From contig NZ_JACHCG010000003.1 of the NCBI RefSeq assembly GCF_014200595.1, forward strand, positions 186,001-250,000: a stretch of 64,000 bases of DNA, written 5' to 3'. The notes below the pieces were generated by a model. That model was not told the DNA's origin. It saw only the letters and a program-made list of their open reading frames with translations, and ran no database searches. Position 1 is the stretch's first letter. Each line of letters opens with the position of its first letter. Positions 54,203-64,000 of this stretch are shown one piece after another. A program made the translations under genes and the position numbers. This stretch comes from Pedobacter cryoconitis (GTDB taxonomy: Bacteria; Bacteroidota; Bacteroidia; Sphingobacteriales; Sphingobacteriaceae).

Positions 54203-57200
54203 CTAATTAAGTGTGATCCTCAAACTAAATCCAAAATTGCTGAATGAAGTATTAAACGATTGCGAAGTATATGGCTTGGTAATATTCGAATCATAGAAAA
54301 GCTTAATATTAAAACGCTGATTCAGGATGTAGTCAATACTCGGCCGGTAAGTAATGTTTTTAGCACCCGAAGAAATCTCTGCCGTCGACACATCCGCCCT
54401 GTAAATCACAGTTTTGTTATCCCGGATAGAAACATCCAGTTTGAAATCCATGTTGTTATCCATCTTCATCTGTTTGAACAATCCAAAAGGGAACCTGAAT
54501 TTAGTAGTCCGGTAACCTAAACCAAACACCATGTTGTTCTCTGACAATTGTGACAGCTGCGTATTCGCTAAACTTAACCCCAGCAAACGCGTTCTCCCGA
54601 TCTCAAAATTAGCAGTCAGGTTGTTTTTCAAACGCGTATCAATTCCAATCAGCGGCGCAAACTGCTCTGCAATCGTCACCTGTGAAAACTGATAAAAAGG
54701 AAGGAAATTCTGGTTGTCATCCCTGCTGCTCACATACCCGTCAGTTTCCTGATAACGCGCCAGTGTATTAAATCCATTCACACTGTAAATTGAGCGGTAA
54801 GAATGTCTCAGATCAATCGACTTGAAGTAGTCACCCAAAAAGTCCCACCGCGTTAACCCGCCATAATTAACGCGCCAGTTTGGCAAAGGTATTTTAGGGA
54901 AAGAATTCAAACTTACCTTCGAAGCATCCTGACCAGTATAAGCAGCCATAAATGCAGCAATCAATACATCCTGTGAATTCTTATCATAGCCATCAGCAAA
55001 GCCTGAGGATACACCACGAGAATTAATATTTACCGCACCTAAACGCTGCGAGATCGTTGACCTGTTTGCCATAAACTGATTGAACAGTTTGGAAACAGTA
55101 CTTCCTGGATTTTCAGAAAATGCAGTTCCAAGGCTGATAAATGAAATGCTGTAATCACCAGTAGTAGATGGACTCAGGTTACGGAAAGCCTGGCTCGTAT
55201 TATCATATCTGAAATTACTCGAATAATTCATCGTCCTGTTTTTATTGGCCGTCAGCGTAATTCTGAAATCACGGAAAGGCTCAATCACACTCGTAATACT
55301 TAAATCTTCCCGCATCGTATTGATATACAATTGGGTCTGCAAAGTATCGTGTGTAATCCAGTTATTTTTTATCGCCATTTCCCGGATGTCACGCTGGCTG
55401 CCGAATACAAAACCCCAGCCCGGTGCACCGGAGAATTTATCAATTCCAAAATAATCTGTTGTTGGCGTATAACCAGGCAGGAATATCCCTTTAGTCTGCG
55501 TATAAGCCGCATTAATATTCTTAATACTCGTTAACAAACCTAACAGGATTCCAGGCCCTCCATCATCACTCTTTGAACGCTTTAACAAACCAATCTTATT
55601 GTATAAACTCGTAAAGTTAAAAGTTGGATTGATCTGAATTGTCCTTGCATTCTGAATCGTATTCCCCAGGTTAATCAGCGGATCTCTCAGCGTAGAAAGC
55701 GGTTCTGTATTCCAGGTAAAGTTAGTCCCATATCTTGTCGCCACATTAATCCAGTCCAGACCAGGGATCTTGTTAATCGGCACAGCATAGGTAATATTCA
55801 TGTTATGGCTATAGTCGGTAGTACGGCCAAGTCTAAGCAGGTTTTGCCACACCGTATCACGCTTCAGCCCATTAATTCTGCCGTCTGGTTCATCAATGAT
55901 GGAATAATTTGTCGCATCAAAATCGAGTGTCAGCGACTTGGTCAGGTTCCATGAAATTGCGTATACCCTGGTAATCAGGAAATTTTTATTGAAAGTCGTA
56001 TTGATCGGTATTGAATTTCCCGGATCATTGTTCCGCAAGCTGTTCTCTGAATAATAACGGTTCACATCAATCCTGAAATTGATCGATGTTGGCATCGGAC
56101 TGATGTTAATATCCTTTAATATCGTCAGTAAATTCGACTTGATCAGCTTATCAAATGGTCTGTAGTTCTTTGACTGTCCTGAATAATTGTAAGCAAGGGA
56201 ACCGAAATAGGTTTTCTGTATTGAACTCTGATTGATAAAATCGTGGTGCAGGATTTTAGTAAAAGAATAGGTCCCACTAAAGTTTTCTACATCCCAAAGC
56301 TTAGGCGCTTTGGTCAGATCCGTCCGTTCTTTGTGAACATTCGTAAAGTTAATACTATTACGCGTGGTATAATCCTGTGAATAATCCAGGATAATTTTCC
56401 GCTCTTCAGCAGACGCCCCTTTCAGGGAAGTCTTCAACTCAATATCCGGCATTTTCGGATCATACTGAGGCGTACTCACCTGCTTGGAATAACTGATATA
56501 AGTTGGAATCTTAATTCCCGATTTCTTAGGGAAAAATTTACCTAATTCCATATTGGACGAAATATCAAAAGAAGTATTGTCAGACCTGTTTCTTTCGCTC
56601 ACCCTTTTGTCAATAGAACCAAAACCAATAGTTGACTTACTTCCCGAAACATTGACTTCCGCAAAATCAGCCAGCTGCGCATTCATTCTCGCCGCCGCTG
56701 CCCATCCGCCACGTTCATCAAATTCAGTTAACCGGAGCTCATTGAACCAGATTTGTCCGCTTTTTTCCAACCCGTCATCTGCACGCGGATCCGAAGCCAG
56801 CTTCAATGGATTTTTTACCCCAAGCATATAAACCTTGACCTGGCTCATATCAGGCTGTCCTTTAATCGTTATTGTTTTACCATCTACTACATAAGAGAAA
56901 GGTTTGGTAATATCCCACATTGCCCCGTTAGGCATAGTAGCCCGGTTACGTGCCAGTTTAATATCCTGGAAAAGCGACAACTGAATATCCATCTTATTGG
57001 CATCCGGCCAGATCGCATAAGGGTCACTTGTATTTGGCTGGGTAACCACCAAAGGTTGCGAATACTCATAATAGTTATCCTGGTTATCTGTTCCGATTCT
57101 GATAAAGGCACTCAGGTCACCATTGTTAACTACTGTATTTCCTATAGCTTCCAGATGGACAAACATTTCCAGTCTTTTGTAAGACCTGAAATCGTTCAAT

Positions 57201-60200
57201 GCAGTCTTGAAAGTTGCACGGCCATAACCATCACGCAGGTTCCGCACAATAAAAGAAAGAGATTGCTCGTTTAATCTTGTATTGGTTCTATAGTTATTGA
57301 AATCAAGTTCTCTTTGAATTCCCGGCGGCACTACATAAGGAATAGGGGTACGTTTTCCATTTTCCTCAATATTTACTGTACCTACTTCAATTGTTGAATT
57401 ATCCGGTGTTACTGTATTGTTTAATCCCGGGTCAGTAATTAACTGTGTACCGATATTCTGGTCATTATATTTTCTCCAGTCCCCTCTTACCAATTGAATT
57501 TTAGCAAACCTTAAGATCGTTGTATCTGCAAAGTTGGTCAGGAACATCCTGAAGAACCTGATGGATTTAAAATCCTGGATATTTCCTACTTTCTGCTGAT
57601 AATCTGCCAGGGGGATACGGATCTGATACCAGGTAACCGGTTGCGTTTGTCCGTTGGCTAATTTCACCTGTGAAGTCACTGCATCTGTTACATAGTTCTT
57701 TCCAACTTCAAGGTCCCCTTTACGCATGGATACTTTGTACTGGAAATACTCATCAGACTGGGTCATATTGTTATCCCTGTTCACATCCTCACCATCCGGC
57801 AAAGAAGTAGACGCAGAATTATCGATTCCTAATTCGTCCAGAGATTGCTGAGACGTTTTCGAGTTCCCATCGGTTCCATTGTATTTTTCATAACGTTTCA
57901 GGATACCTGCATTTTCCTGGTCTAATTGCGGGCCTCTAAAGTAAGCGTAGTTATCTGAACTCGGGTCACCCTGAAGCTCACTGGCTGCCGCCGGACTTAA
58001 CTGCGGAACGATCTGGCTCAATACAGGGGCAAACTTGGTTTTCTCATCGTTATCTCCTAATCCATCCAAACCAACATCCTGTGCTTTACGTGCAGCCGGA
58101 TCATTGTCAAACGCCTGAACTACCGGCTGTAATTTTGGTACTCTTCCCCAATTCGTTTCATCGAACTTAGTTGGATCTCCATCTGGCGGCAATCCATTCT
58201 CCAATGACTTTCTGCCATCTTTCAGAATATCTTCAGAGATATTACCAATGTTAAAATATAAATCTCCACCAGCACCGTTCGTCTTGTAAATATTCGGGTC
58301 CATTACCCACAGCTCTATATATTCAATATTTAAAGCCTGGAAATCATTCGTTTCGATCTTTCTGAACATCCCGCCCCAGCGCGATTTAGGGTTCATCAGA
58401 TCACCGTTGTTATTGAAACCAGTAGGTGCATAATTGTAAGGCCCGCGTTTATTCGGATAAAAAGCCACGTTCAATGTTGGCAAAGAAACGGCCTGTCCTG
58501 TCGGGGTTTCCTTGAAAGGGAAAACCTCCTGTTCAATAATTTCCCTGACGTAGTGGTTGGACAACTCCGTTTTGTTGTTCCTTAAACTTGCAGGAATATT
58601 AGAGGCTGTCCTGTTATAAAATGTAGGGTCAATATTATAGAAAGCAAGCCTGGCTCTGTTGTATCCATAAGCAAGATCATTGGTTAATCCGGCCTCCTGA
58701 AAAAGTTGTGGTGTACCAGAAATCTGCCACGCAATAGCACTCTTTAAATCAATAACCGAACGCGAAGCCTCAAAGTCATCAATGTAACTCGTTCCGCCTT
58801 TATCCCCTAAACTATTGATTGCACTCGGGTGTCCGGGTACCAGCTGGGCAAACTCTCCCGAGAAAGAGAACTTTGAAGGAGCTTTCGTAGAAATGAAGGG
58901 CAGCTTATCCACCATTTTCGTTAAGAACCGGGACGAAGTACTATAATTCAAATCCATTCCCCAGATCGTATTCGAAATTGGTTCTTCTCCGATATTTACT
59001 TTTGGCGTGAGCGGCTTCTCCGAAAGGTTCATGTAAGTCGCCCCCAAATTCAGTTTATTATTAACTTTATAATCCAGCCTGGTCCCAAACAGTGAACGCT
59101 GCTGTAAACCAAACAACTCATTGTTCTCCGTCGTAATCCTGATCGCCTGGCCAGAAAGTAATACACCAGTATTGATGATACTTACCCTTCCACCCTGGTA
59201 GTCCACTGTAAAATCGACACCTTCCTGCAAAGGAATAGTACCAGAAAATACTTTGACAGATCCTTCCGGAACATTGATCGAGTTCAGACTGAATTCTGAA
59301 GCCACCTGAGACTGATAGCCCCCTTTAATGATATACCTGTTTTGTTTAGTGAAAAGCTGCTGCGCGACTACTTTCGTAGAGTCGTAAAGTGCAGTATAAG
59401 TATATTTATCAATCAGATTCTGCTCTCCCGGATTAAACTGGGCGGCCAGATCTCTACCAAAAGGTTCGATTACCGGGAATATAATACGTCCGTTCAAAGG
59501 ATCAATCGTAATATATCCTTTACTCATATTTGTTGCAAAGGCCGCAATCCCGTTATTGCCATTCGTACCGATTGTACCAATACTGCTGACTGTGGTTGGT
59601 GGTACCCCGCTGGAAGTGCTGGTGAAGGGTTTATCCTCCGCCTCGAAGTCAAACACTCCATCAGGCTTCGCATCGTTCTGCTGATTTAACCTATCCAGAC
59701 CGGTTAAGTTAATCCACAATTTGTTCATTGTTTTTACCCCTTCAGACATCACCGGTCTTTCAATACCACTATCATTATCCAAACGGAAGATATCCAGTTT
59801 AAAGTTCTGAGGACTGATCTGATAACCACCTATAGAATAGATGTTTTTCATCATCAGTTTCCAGGTCGGAAGATTGGTTTTAGTCGTTTCATTCTTCAGT
59901 AACTTGGCAAATAATACCTTTGGTGTATTCGGATCAAACGGTACATCTGTCGAGAATTCACCGACCTGGTATTCTACTCCATTGTAAGTATAGCGGAAAA
60001 CTACAGCCAGTACTTCATCCGAGTTCAAGGCATTGTTCAGTGAGATATATCCCAGTTGAGAATGGAAAGTATATTCCCGGTCTGCAAGCTTACGGGCGTA
60101 CGTTAACTTTGCATAGTTATCCGTCCCTTTATTAGCCTGAAAATAAGAAATTATGTCATTTGAATTCGTAAACCTCGCACCCGCAGGTAATTTAGTTAAC

Positions 60201-61366
60201 ATATCGTTGGACTGTCTTACCCCCTGAAGTGCAAAGCCCGATGGCGCCTGTGAAAAAGCAGCCCCGCCTGTGAACCCCGCATAATACGGCTGGTTCTCTC
60301 CAAGATCTATTAAACCTAAAACGTCCCTGGAATCTTGTGTATTACCAGTTTTATTGGTAATCCAGACCTCCACCTTTGTGATATTTACACCCGATAACAG
60401 ATTGGGTGCATTGGACATGGCTTTATTGTAATTATCCCTGAAGAATTTGGCCAGGAAATAATGTTTGTTGGCTTCATAACTATCACCGGTTATCCGGAAA
60501 TCATTGTGCTGTGCCCCATTACTGATTTGCAATTCTCTGGATTGTGATTTCTGCTGGGTAAATACAGTTGTTACATTCAGTCTTCCGAATTGCAATTGGG
60601 TCTTGATCCCGAAAAGGGCTTGTGTACCCGTAATCAGCGAGGTGCTTAAAGGTAAGCTTACGTTACCCGCCTCTATTTTCTTGATGATATCATCTTCCCC
60701 ACCTGTATAATCCAGCTTGATCTGATTCTCAAAATCAAATTGCGCTTCGGTATTATAGTTCATGTTCAGCTTCAGCTTTGTTCCGATATTACCAACCAGG
60801 TCCATCTGGATCCGCTGGTTGAAATCAAAATTACTTTGAACACGCTGCTGCTCATTGAACAGCGGATTTTCATTCTTGTTTACACGCCCTAAAAAGGTAA
60901 GCTCTGCTTCGCCCCGTGGTTGTATACTAATTTGATTACCACCAAATATCTTTTCAAATGCCGGATTATTAACTGTCAGACTCGGAATAACACCTGTTCT
61001 TCTGATTTCTTCTGTTTCTGCATTGGAAATTGTGCGCCAGTTATCTCTTTTCATTTCAGAATTAACCAGGCGCTGGTATTCCTCTATAGTCAGGTATTGA
61101 GGTGGGCCATAAAATCTGCCCCCTATTCTTTCCCTGATGATATAACGTTTATTGGCCGCATCAAACTCTACCTCTCTTTTGATATTATCTGGCTGCGGTG
61201 TAAATGAATTAAATGGCTGACGGATACCCAGACGTTGTTTTTCTTTCAGCCCAAAGTTGTTTCTGGTGGTGTCCTGATAACGGTCCTCCGGATTTATCTG
61301 CGAGAAAGCTTGTTGTCCCCAAAAGGAGAAAATCAATAAAATGATTAAAGTAAAAGTGTTTCTCAA
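54203..61366 (-). CDS. sprA: SprA (Sov), type IX secretion outer-membrane translocon
   Basis: SprA is the giant barrel through which the type IX secretion system exports proteins across the outer membrane; it was first found as a gliding-motility protein. The 2387-residue chain has a signal peptide (MRNTFTLIILLIFSFWGQQAFS). Repeated SprA N-domain blocks follow (for example NEQQRVQSNFDFNQRIQMDL and the later GGTSYIDDFEASRSVIDLKS). A long barrel ends FGFSLRITLN. Size and motifs fit the family well. Other type IX genes are outside the window. It lies 30 nt after ruvA and just before gcvH on the same strand. Confidence 0.96.
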   Translation of the reverse strand: MRNTFTLIILLIFSFWGQQAFSQINPEDRYQDTTRNNFGLKEKQRLGIRQPFNSFTPQPDNIKREVEFDAANKRYIIRERIGGRFYGPPQYLTIEEYQRLVNSEMKRDNWRTISNAETEEIRRTGVIPSLTVNNPAFEKIFGGNQISIQPRGEAELTFLGRVNKNENPLFNEQQRVQSNFDFNQRIQMDLVGNIGTKLKLNMNYNTEAQFDFENQIKLDYTGGEDDIIKKIEAGNVSLPLSTSLITGTQALFGIKTQLQFGRLNVTTVFTQQKSQSRELQISNGAQHNDFRITGDSYEANKHYFLAKFFRDNYNKAMSNAPNLLSGVNITKVEVWITNKTGNTQDSRDVLGLIDLGENQPYYAGFTGGAAFSQAPSGFALQGVRQSNDMLTKLPAGARFTNSNDIISYFQANKGTDNYAKLTYARKLADREYTFHSQLGYISLNNALNSDEVLAVVFRYTYNGVEYQVGEFSTDVPFDPNTPKVLFAKLLKNETTKTNLPTWKLMMKNIYSIGGYQISPQNFKLDIFRLDNDSGIERPVMSEGVKTMNKLWINLTGLDRLNQQNDAKPDGVFDFEAEDKPFTSTSSGVPPTTVSSIGTIGTNGNNGIAAFATNMSKGYITIDPLNGRIIFPVIEPFGRDLAAQFNPGEQNLIDKYTYTALYDSTKVVAQQLFTKQNRYIIKGGYQSQVASEFSLNSINVPEGSVKVFSGTIPLQEGVDFTVDYQGGRVSIINTGVLLSGQAIRITTENNELFGLQQRSLFGTRLDYKVNNKLNLGATYMNLSEKPLTPKVNIGEEPISNTIWGMDLNYSTSSRFLTKMVDKLPFISTKAPSKFSFSGEFAQLVPGHPSAINSLGDKGGTSYIDDFEASRSVIDLKSAIAWQISGTPQLFQEAGLTNDLAYGYNRARLAFYNIDPTFYNRTASNIPASLRNNKTELSNHYVREIIEQEVFPFKETPTGQAVSLPTLNVAFYPNKRGPYNYAPTGFNNNGDLMNPKSRWGGMFRKIETNDFQALNIEYIELWVMDPNIYKTNGAGGDLYFNIGNISEDILKDGRKSLENGLPPDGDPTKFDETNWGRVPKLQPVVQAFDNDPAARKAQDVGLDGLGDNDEKTKFAPVLSQIVPQLSPAAASELQGDPSSDNYAYFRGPQLDQENAGILKRYEKYNGTDGNSKTSQQSLDELGIDNSASTSLPDGEDVNRDNNMTQSDEYFQYKVSMRKGDLEVGKNYVTDAVTSQVKLANGQTQPVTWYQIRIPLADYQQKVGNIQDFKSIRFFRMFLTNFADTTILRFAKIQLVRGDWRKYNDQNIGTQLITDPGLNNTVTPDNSTIEVGTVNIEENGKRTPIPYVVPPGIQRELDFNNYRTNTRLNEQSLSFIVRNLRDGYGRATFKTALNDFRSYKRLEMFVHLEAIGNTVVNNGDLSAFIRIGTDNQDNYYEYSQPLVVTQPNTSDPYAIWPDANKMDIQLSLFQDIKLARNRATMPNGAMWDITKPFSYVVDGKTITIKGQPDMSQVKVYMLGVKNPLKLASDPRADDGLEKSGQIWFNELRLTEFDERGGWAAAARMNAQLADFAEVNVSGSKSTIGFGSIDKRVSERNRSDNTSFDISSNMELGKFFPKKSGIKIPTYISYSKQVSTPQYDPKMPDIELKTSLKGASAEERKIILDYSQDYTTRNSINFTNVHKERTDLTKAPKLWDVENFSGTYSFTKILHHDFINQSSIQKTYFGSLAYNYSGQSKNYRPFDKLIKSNLLTILKDINISPMPTSINFRIDVNRYYSENSLRNNDPGNSIPINTTFNKNFLITRVYAISWNLTKSLTLDFDATNYSIIDEPDGRINGLKRDTVWQNLLRLGRTTDYSHNMNITYAVPINKIPGLDWINVATRYGTNFTWNTEPLSTLRDPLINLGNTIQNARTIQINPTFNFTSLYNKIGLLKRSKSDDGGPGILLGLLTSIKNINAAYTQTKGIFLPGYTPTTDYFGIDKFSGAPGWGFVFGSQRDIREMAIKNNWITHDTLQTQLYINTMREDLSITSVIEPFRDFRITLTANKNRTMNYSSNFRYDNTSQAFRNLSPSTTGDYSISFISLGTAFSENPGSTVSKLFNQFMANRSTISQRLGAVNINSRGVSSGFADGYDKNSQDVLIAAFMAAYTGQDASKVSLNSFPKIPLPNWRVNYGGLTRWDFLGDYFKSIDLRHSYRSIYSVNGFNTLARYQETDGYVSSRDDNQNFLPFYQFSQVTIAEQFAPLIGIDTRLKNNLTANFEIGRTRLLGLSLANTQLSQLSENNMVFGLGYRTTKFRFPFGLFKQMKMDNNMDFKLDVSIRDNKTVIYRADVSTAEISSGAKNITYRPSIDYILNQRFNIKLFYDSNITKPYTSQSFNTSFSNFGFSLRITLN

Positions 61367-61396
61367 AGGCTCGAAATTTATTGTAGGTATTTTTTG

Positions 61397-61981
61397 TTAT
61401 AAGTTCTTTAAAGCTATTTTAATCATCTGTTCAACAGTTAAATCCAGTCCGCCATTTTTGATTGCATTATCTATTGCTTTCTCCGCTGGCGCTTTTGCAA
61501 ATCCAAGCATCGTTAATGCTGATAATGCCTCTTCTCTGACCGTATGATTTAAAGGAGCGGCAATTAACGACCCGGTACCTTCTTTTTTTAATTTATCCTG
61601 TAGCTCTAAAACTATACGCTGTGCACCTTTAGCACCGATACCTTTGATACGTTGTATCAAAGGTAAATCAGCGTTGACTATAGCAGTTTGAATCTCGGCC
61701 GGCGTAATCGAAGAGAGCATCATCCGCCCGGTATTCGGCCCGATACCAGACACTGAAATCAGGTGTAAAAATAACCGGCGTTCTCCTTCGTCAATAAATC
61801 CGTATAAGGTATGTGCGTCCTCTTTCACATGCAGCCATACATAGATTTTACAACGCTCGGCAGTTCCTAAACTGCTATAGGTATTCAATGATATATTGAT
61901 GTGATATCCAATACCACCCGCCTCTACCACAATATAAGCAGGACATTTAAACGTCAATCTGCCATCAATATAATCAAACAT
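61397..61981 (-). CDS. ruvA: Holliday junction branch-migration protein RuvA
   Basis: RuvA binds four-way DNA junctions and loads the RuvB motor. The 194-residue protein has the OB-fold start MFDYIDGRLTFKCPAYIVVE, two helix-hairpin-helix motifs (LISVSGIGPNTGRMML near 73 and IKGIGAKGAQRIVLEL near 110) and a C-terminal three-helix domain. Its length is typical. ruvB and ruvC are not adjacent. It lies 6 nt after the malic enzyme gene and before sprA, so all three probably share transcription. Confidence 0.97.
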   Translation of the reverse strand: MFDYIDGRLTFKCPAYIVVEAGGIGYHINISLNTYSSLGTAERCKIYVWLHVKEDAHTLYGFIDEGERRLFLHLISVSGIGPNTGRMMLSSITPAEIQTAIVNADLPLIQRIKGIGAKGAQRIVLELQDKLKKEGTGSLIAAPLNHTVREEALSALTMLGFAKAPAEKAIDNAIKNGGLDLTVEQMIKIALKNL

Positions 61982-61987
61982 AATATT

Positions 61988-64000
61988 TTATACTTTACTC
62001 GTTTTTTTTAATAATCCTGTTCTTTTAGGCTTTTCGCCCGCTTGTTTACCTTGTACATCCAATACCGCGATCGTTACCATATTCACAATTTCGCGCACCG
62101 AACTTCCGAGCTGTACGATATGTACAGGCTTCTTTAATCCTAATAATATTGGGCCTACAGCCTCTGTTTCACCTAATTCCTGCAACAATTTATAAGCAAT
62201 ATTCCCCGACTCTAAATTTGGGAAGATGAGCGTATTTGCCGGGCTTTCCGCTAATCTACTAAAAGGAAAGTTATCTTTTAACAAAGAATTGCTAATTGCA
62301 AAATTAGCCTGCATTTCTCCATCTACTAGAATCTCAGGATGCTTATCGTGTAATATTTTTACCGCCTGTCTAACTTTTTGAGGAACTTCACCGTCATTCG
62401 AACCAAAGTTAGAATAAGAAAGTAAAGCAATCCTTGGTTGTATATTAAATTTAGCTACCGCACGCTCCAATAATAAGGTCAGATCGACCAGTTCCTGTAC
62501 CGTCGGATTTACATTTACAGTAGTGTCGCCAAAGAAAACAGGCCCTTTTTTGGTCATCATCATATACATCCCTGCAACTCTGTTCACCCCTTCTGCCGTT
62601 CCTATAATCTGTAAGGCAGGTTTGATAGTAGAAGCGTAGTTTCTGGTCAGTCCGGAAATCATTGCATCAGCCTCTCCAAATTCTACCATCGAAGAACCAA
62701 AATAATTCCTGTTCCGCATTAATTTAGTCGCTTCAAAAAGCGTCACCCCTTTACGCTGTCTTTTCTGATAAAGTGATTCTGAATACCGCGCCATGCGTTC
62801 AGCATCTTCAAGAGGATCGATAATCAATACCCCTTCCAGATCCAGTGCCGTTTCTGCGATAATCTGCTGAATCACCTCTTTATTTCCGAGTAAAATAGGA
62901 ATAGCGATGTTTTCATCCTTCACAATTTGAGCAGCCTTTAAAATCTTATAATTATCAGCCTCTGCAAAAACGACACGTTTAGGATCAGATTTAGCTTTAT
63001 TGGTGATGGCACGCATAATCGCATCATCCCCGCCAATTCTTTGTTTTAGTTCATCTGCATAAGCATCCCAGTCCGTAATAATTTTACGGGCAATGCCAGA
63101 GTCTATCGCCGCTTTTGCGACTGCCATAGAAACATTGGTAATTAAACGGGAGTCCATTGGTTTTGGAATGATATACTCCTTGCCAAATTTGATATTTCTT
63201 TCGTTATAAGCCATATTAACGGCTTCAGGAACAGATTTCTTAGCCAGTTCAGCAATCGCATGTACCGCCGCAATTTTCATCGGCTCGTTGATTCCTGTAG
63301 CCCTTACGTCTAATGCACCTCTGAATATATAAGGGAAACCTAATACATTATTCACCTGGTTAGGGTAATCAGAACGGCCAGTTGCCATAATTAAGTCCTT
63401 GCGGGAGCTGATCGCCAGTTCGTAAGCAATTTCCGGATCAGGGTTAGCCATAGCAAAGACAATCGGGTTGCGTGCCATTGACTTTAACATTTCTACCGTT
63501 ACACAGTCAGCAGACGATAAACCAATAAATACATCTGCATCTTTCAGTGCTTCTGCCAATGTAGACAGCTTTCTTGAAGTTGCGAATTCAGCTTTCGTAG
63601 GGTCAAGGTTCTCCCGTGTATCACGGATCACGCCTGACCGGTCGCACATCACCAGGTTTTCTTTTTTAGCCCCTAATGAAATATATAACCGGCTGCAAGA
63701 TATAGCAGCTGCACCCGCACCGTTAACAACAATCTTAATCTTCTCTATTTTTTTCCTTTGCAGTTCGCAGGCGTTCAACAATGCAGCAGCAGAAATAATT
63801 GCTGTTCCATGCTGATCGTCATGCATCACCGGAATATTCATCACCTCTTTGAGGCGGCGTTCAATTTCAAAACATTCTGGTGCTTTAATATCTTCCAGGT
63901 TAACACCCCCGAAAGTTGGCTCCAGCGCTTTAACGATCTTCACAAAATCGTCCACATTAGTGGTGTCGAGTTCCAGATCAAAAACATCAATATCAGCGAA
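61988..64000 (-). CDS. maeB: NADP-dependent malic enzyme with phosphotransacetylase-like domain (5' end cut)
   Basis: The frame is open to the right edge of the window, so the N-terminus (about 100 residues) is missing; the GTG at 63955 is internal. Visible residues begin [12 protein letters not shown]. The malic enzyme half shows the metal/NADP region [12 protein letters not shown] and [15 protein letters not shown]. The C-terminal half (from about the middle) is a phosphotransacetylase-like domain ([42 protein letters not shown]). In MaeB proteins this second domain usually binds acetyl-CoA for regulation. The enzyme turns malate into pyruvate, CO2 and NADPH. Confidence 0.94.
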   Translation of the reverse strand, partial: FADIDVFDLELDTTNVDDFVKIVKALEPTFGGVNLEDIKAPECFEIERRLKEVMNIPVMHDDQHGTAIISAAALLNACELQRKKIEKIKIVVNGAGAAAISCSRLYISLGAKKENLVMCDRSGVIRDTRENLDPTKAEFATSRKLSTLAEALKDADVFIGLSSADCVTVEMLKSMARNPIVFAMANPDPEIAYELAISSRKDLIMATGRSDYPNQVNNVLGFPYIFRGALDVRATGINEPMKIAAVHAIAELAKKSVPEAVNMAYNERNIKFGKEYIIPKPMDSRLITNVSMAVAKAAIDSGIARKIITDWDAYADELKQRIGGDDAIMRAITNKAKSDPKRVVFAEADNYKILKAAQIVKDENIAIPILLGNKEVIQQIIAETALDLEGVLIIDPLEDAERMARYSESLYQKRQRKGVTLFEATKLMRNRNYFGSSMVEFGEADAMISGLTRNYASTIKPALQIIGTAEGVNRVAGMYMMMTKKGPVFFGDTTVNVNPTVQELVDLTLLLERAVAKFNIQPRIALLSYSNFGSNDGEVPQKVRQAVKILHDKHPEILVDGEMQANFAISNSLLKDNFPFSRLAESPANTLIFPNLESGNIAYKLLQELGETEAVGPILLGLKKPVHIVQLGSSVREIVNMVTIAVLDVQGKQAGEKPKRTGLLKKTSKV

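Noticed and set aside
54260..60710. Many plus-strand frames of 60-170 codons inside sprA
   Set aside because: All are shadows of the 2387-residue sprA frame; none has a signal, motif or ribosome-start context of its own.

Overview
The window comes from a member of the phylum Bacteroidota, most likely Sphingobacteriaceae and close to Pedobacter. Supporting signs are SprA (the type IX secretion translocon), SusC-like outer-membrane receptors with carboxypeptidase-regulatory N-domains, promoters of the -33 TTTG / -7 TAnnTTTG type, weak Shine-Dalgarno sites, an AT-rich base composition and a fused E1 alpha/beta 2-oxoacid dehydrogenase. The genus is inferred from gene style, not from a search. Almost everything is ordinary chromosomal core gene content; there is no phage, transposase, CRISPR array or rRNA operon.

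Layout. 1-2100: the edge of a small unknown gene, then three tRNA-fMet/tRNA-Glu pairs on the minus strand with a lipoprotein gene lodged between them. 2187-8530: GTPases Era and Der, an S41 protease, MurQ with a companion protein, and a Bax-inhibitor-1 family membrane protein. 8644-13504: a SAM-I riboswitch in front of metH-metF. 13579-14016: a META-domain lipoprotein. 14079-18962 (minus): thrA-thrB-thrC preceded by a Thr/Ile-rich leader peptide and attenuator. 19138-21752: rsgA, dtd and a MazG-like gene, then HIT and greA facing them. 22033-27663: an M1 metallopeptidase and a DUF2339/DUF3999-like membrane pair. 27776-29493 (minus): a 2-hydroxyacid dehydrogenase and rsmA.

29801-35672 is a pdxA-yceD-rpmF-plsX-fabH-accB-accC block linking ribosome and fatty-acid synthesis genes. 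Then come tatC, rpiB, an M28 peptidase, a LutB-like Fe-S protein, the fused E1, a lipoprotein and an SprT-like protease (35763-43853). An iron region follows: feoB/feoA (minus, 43872-46212) and a siderophore-type TonB receptor (47020-49443). Last come a large outer-membrane barrel protein (50239-53076), a short lipoprotein-vanZ-gcvH set, sprA, ruvA and a malic enzyme cut by the window end (all minus).

The least ordinary stretch is 46290-50240. The siderophore receptor is bracketed by two unrelated tandem arrays (25-bp and 48-bp period). Outside these lie two long stem-loops with different outer stems but a shared inner core. The other regulatory finds are the complete thr attenuator, the SAM riboswitch and several clear Bacteroidota-type promoters that help fix starts.
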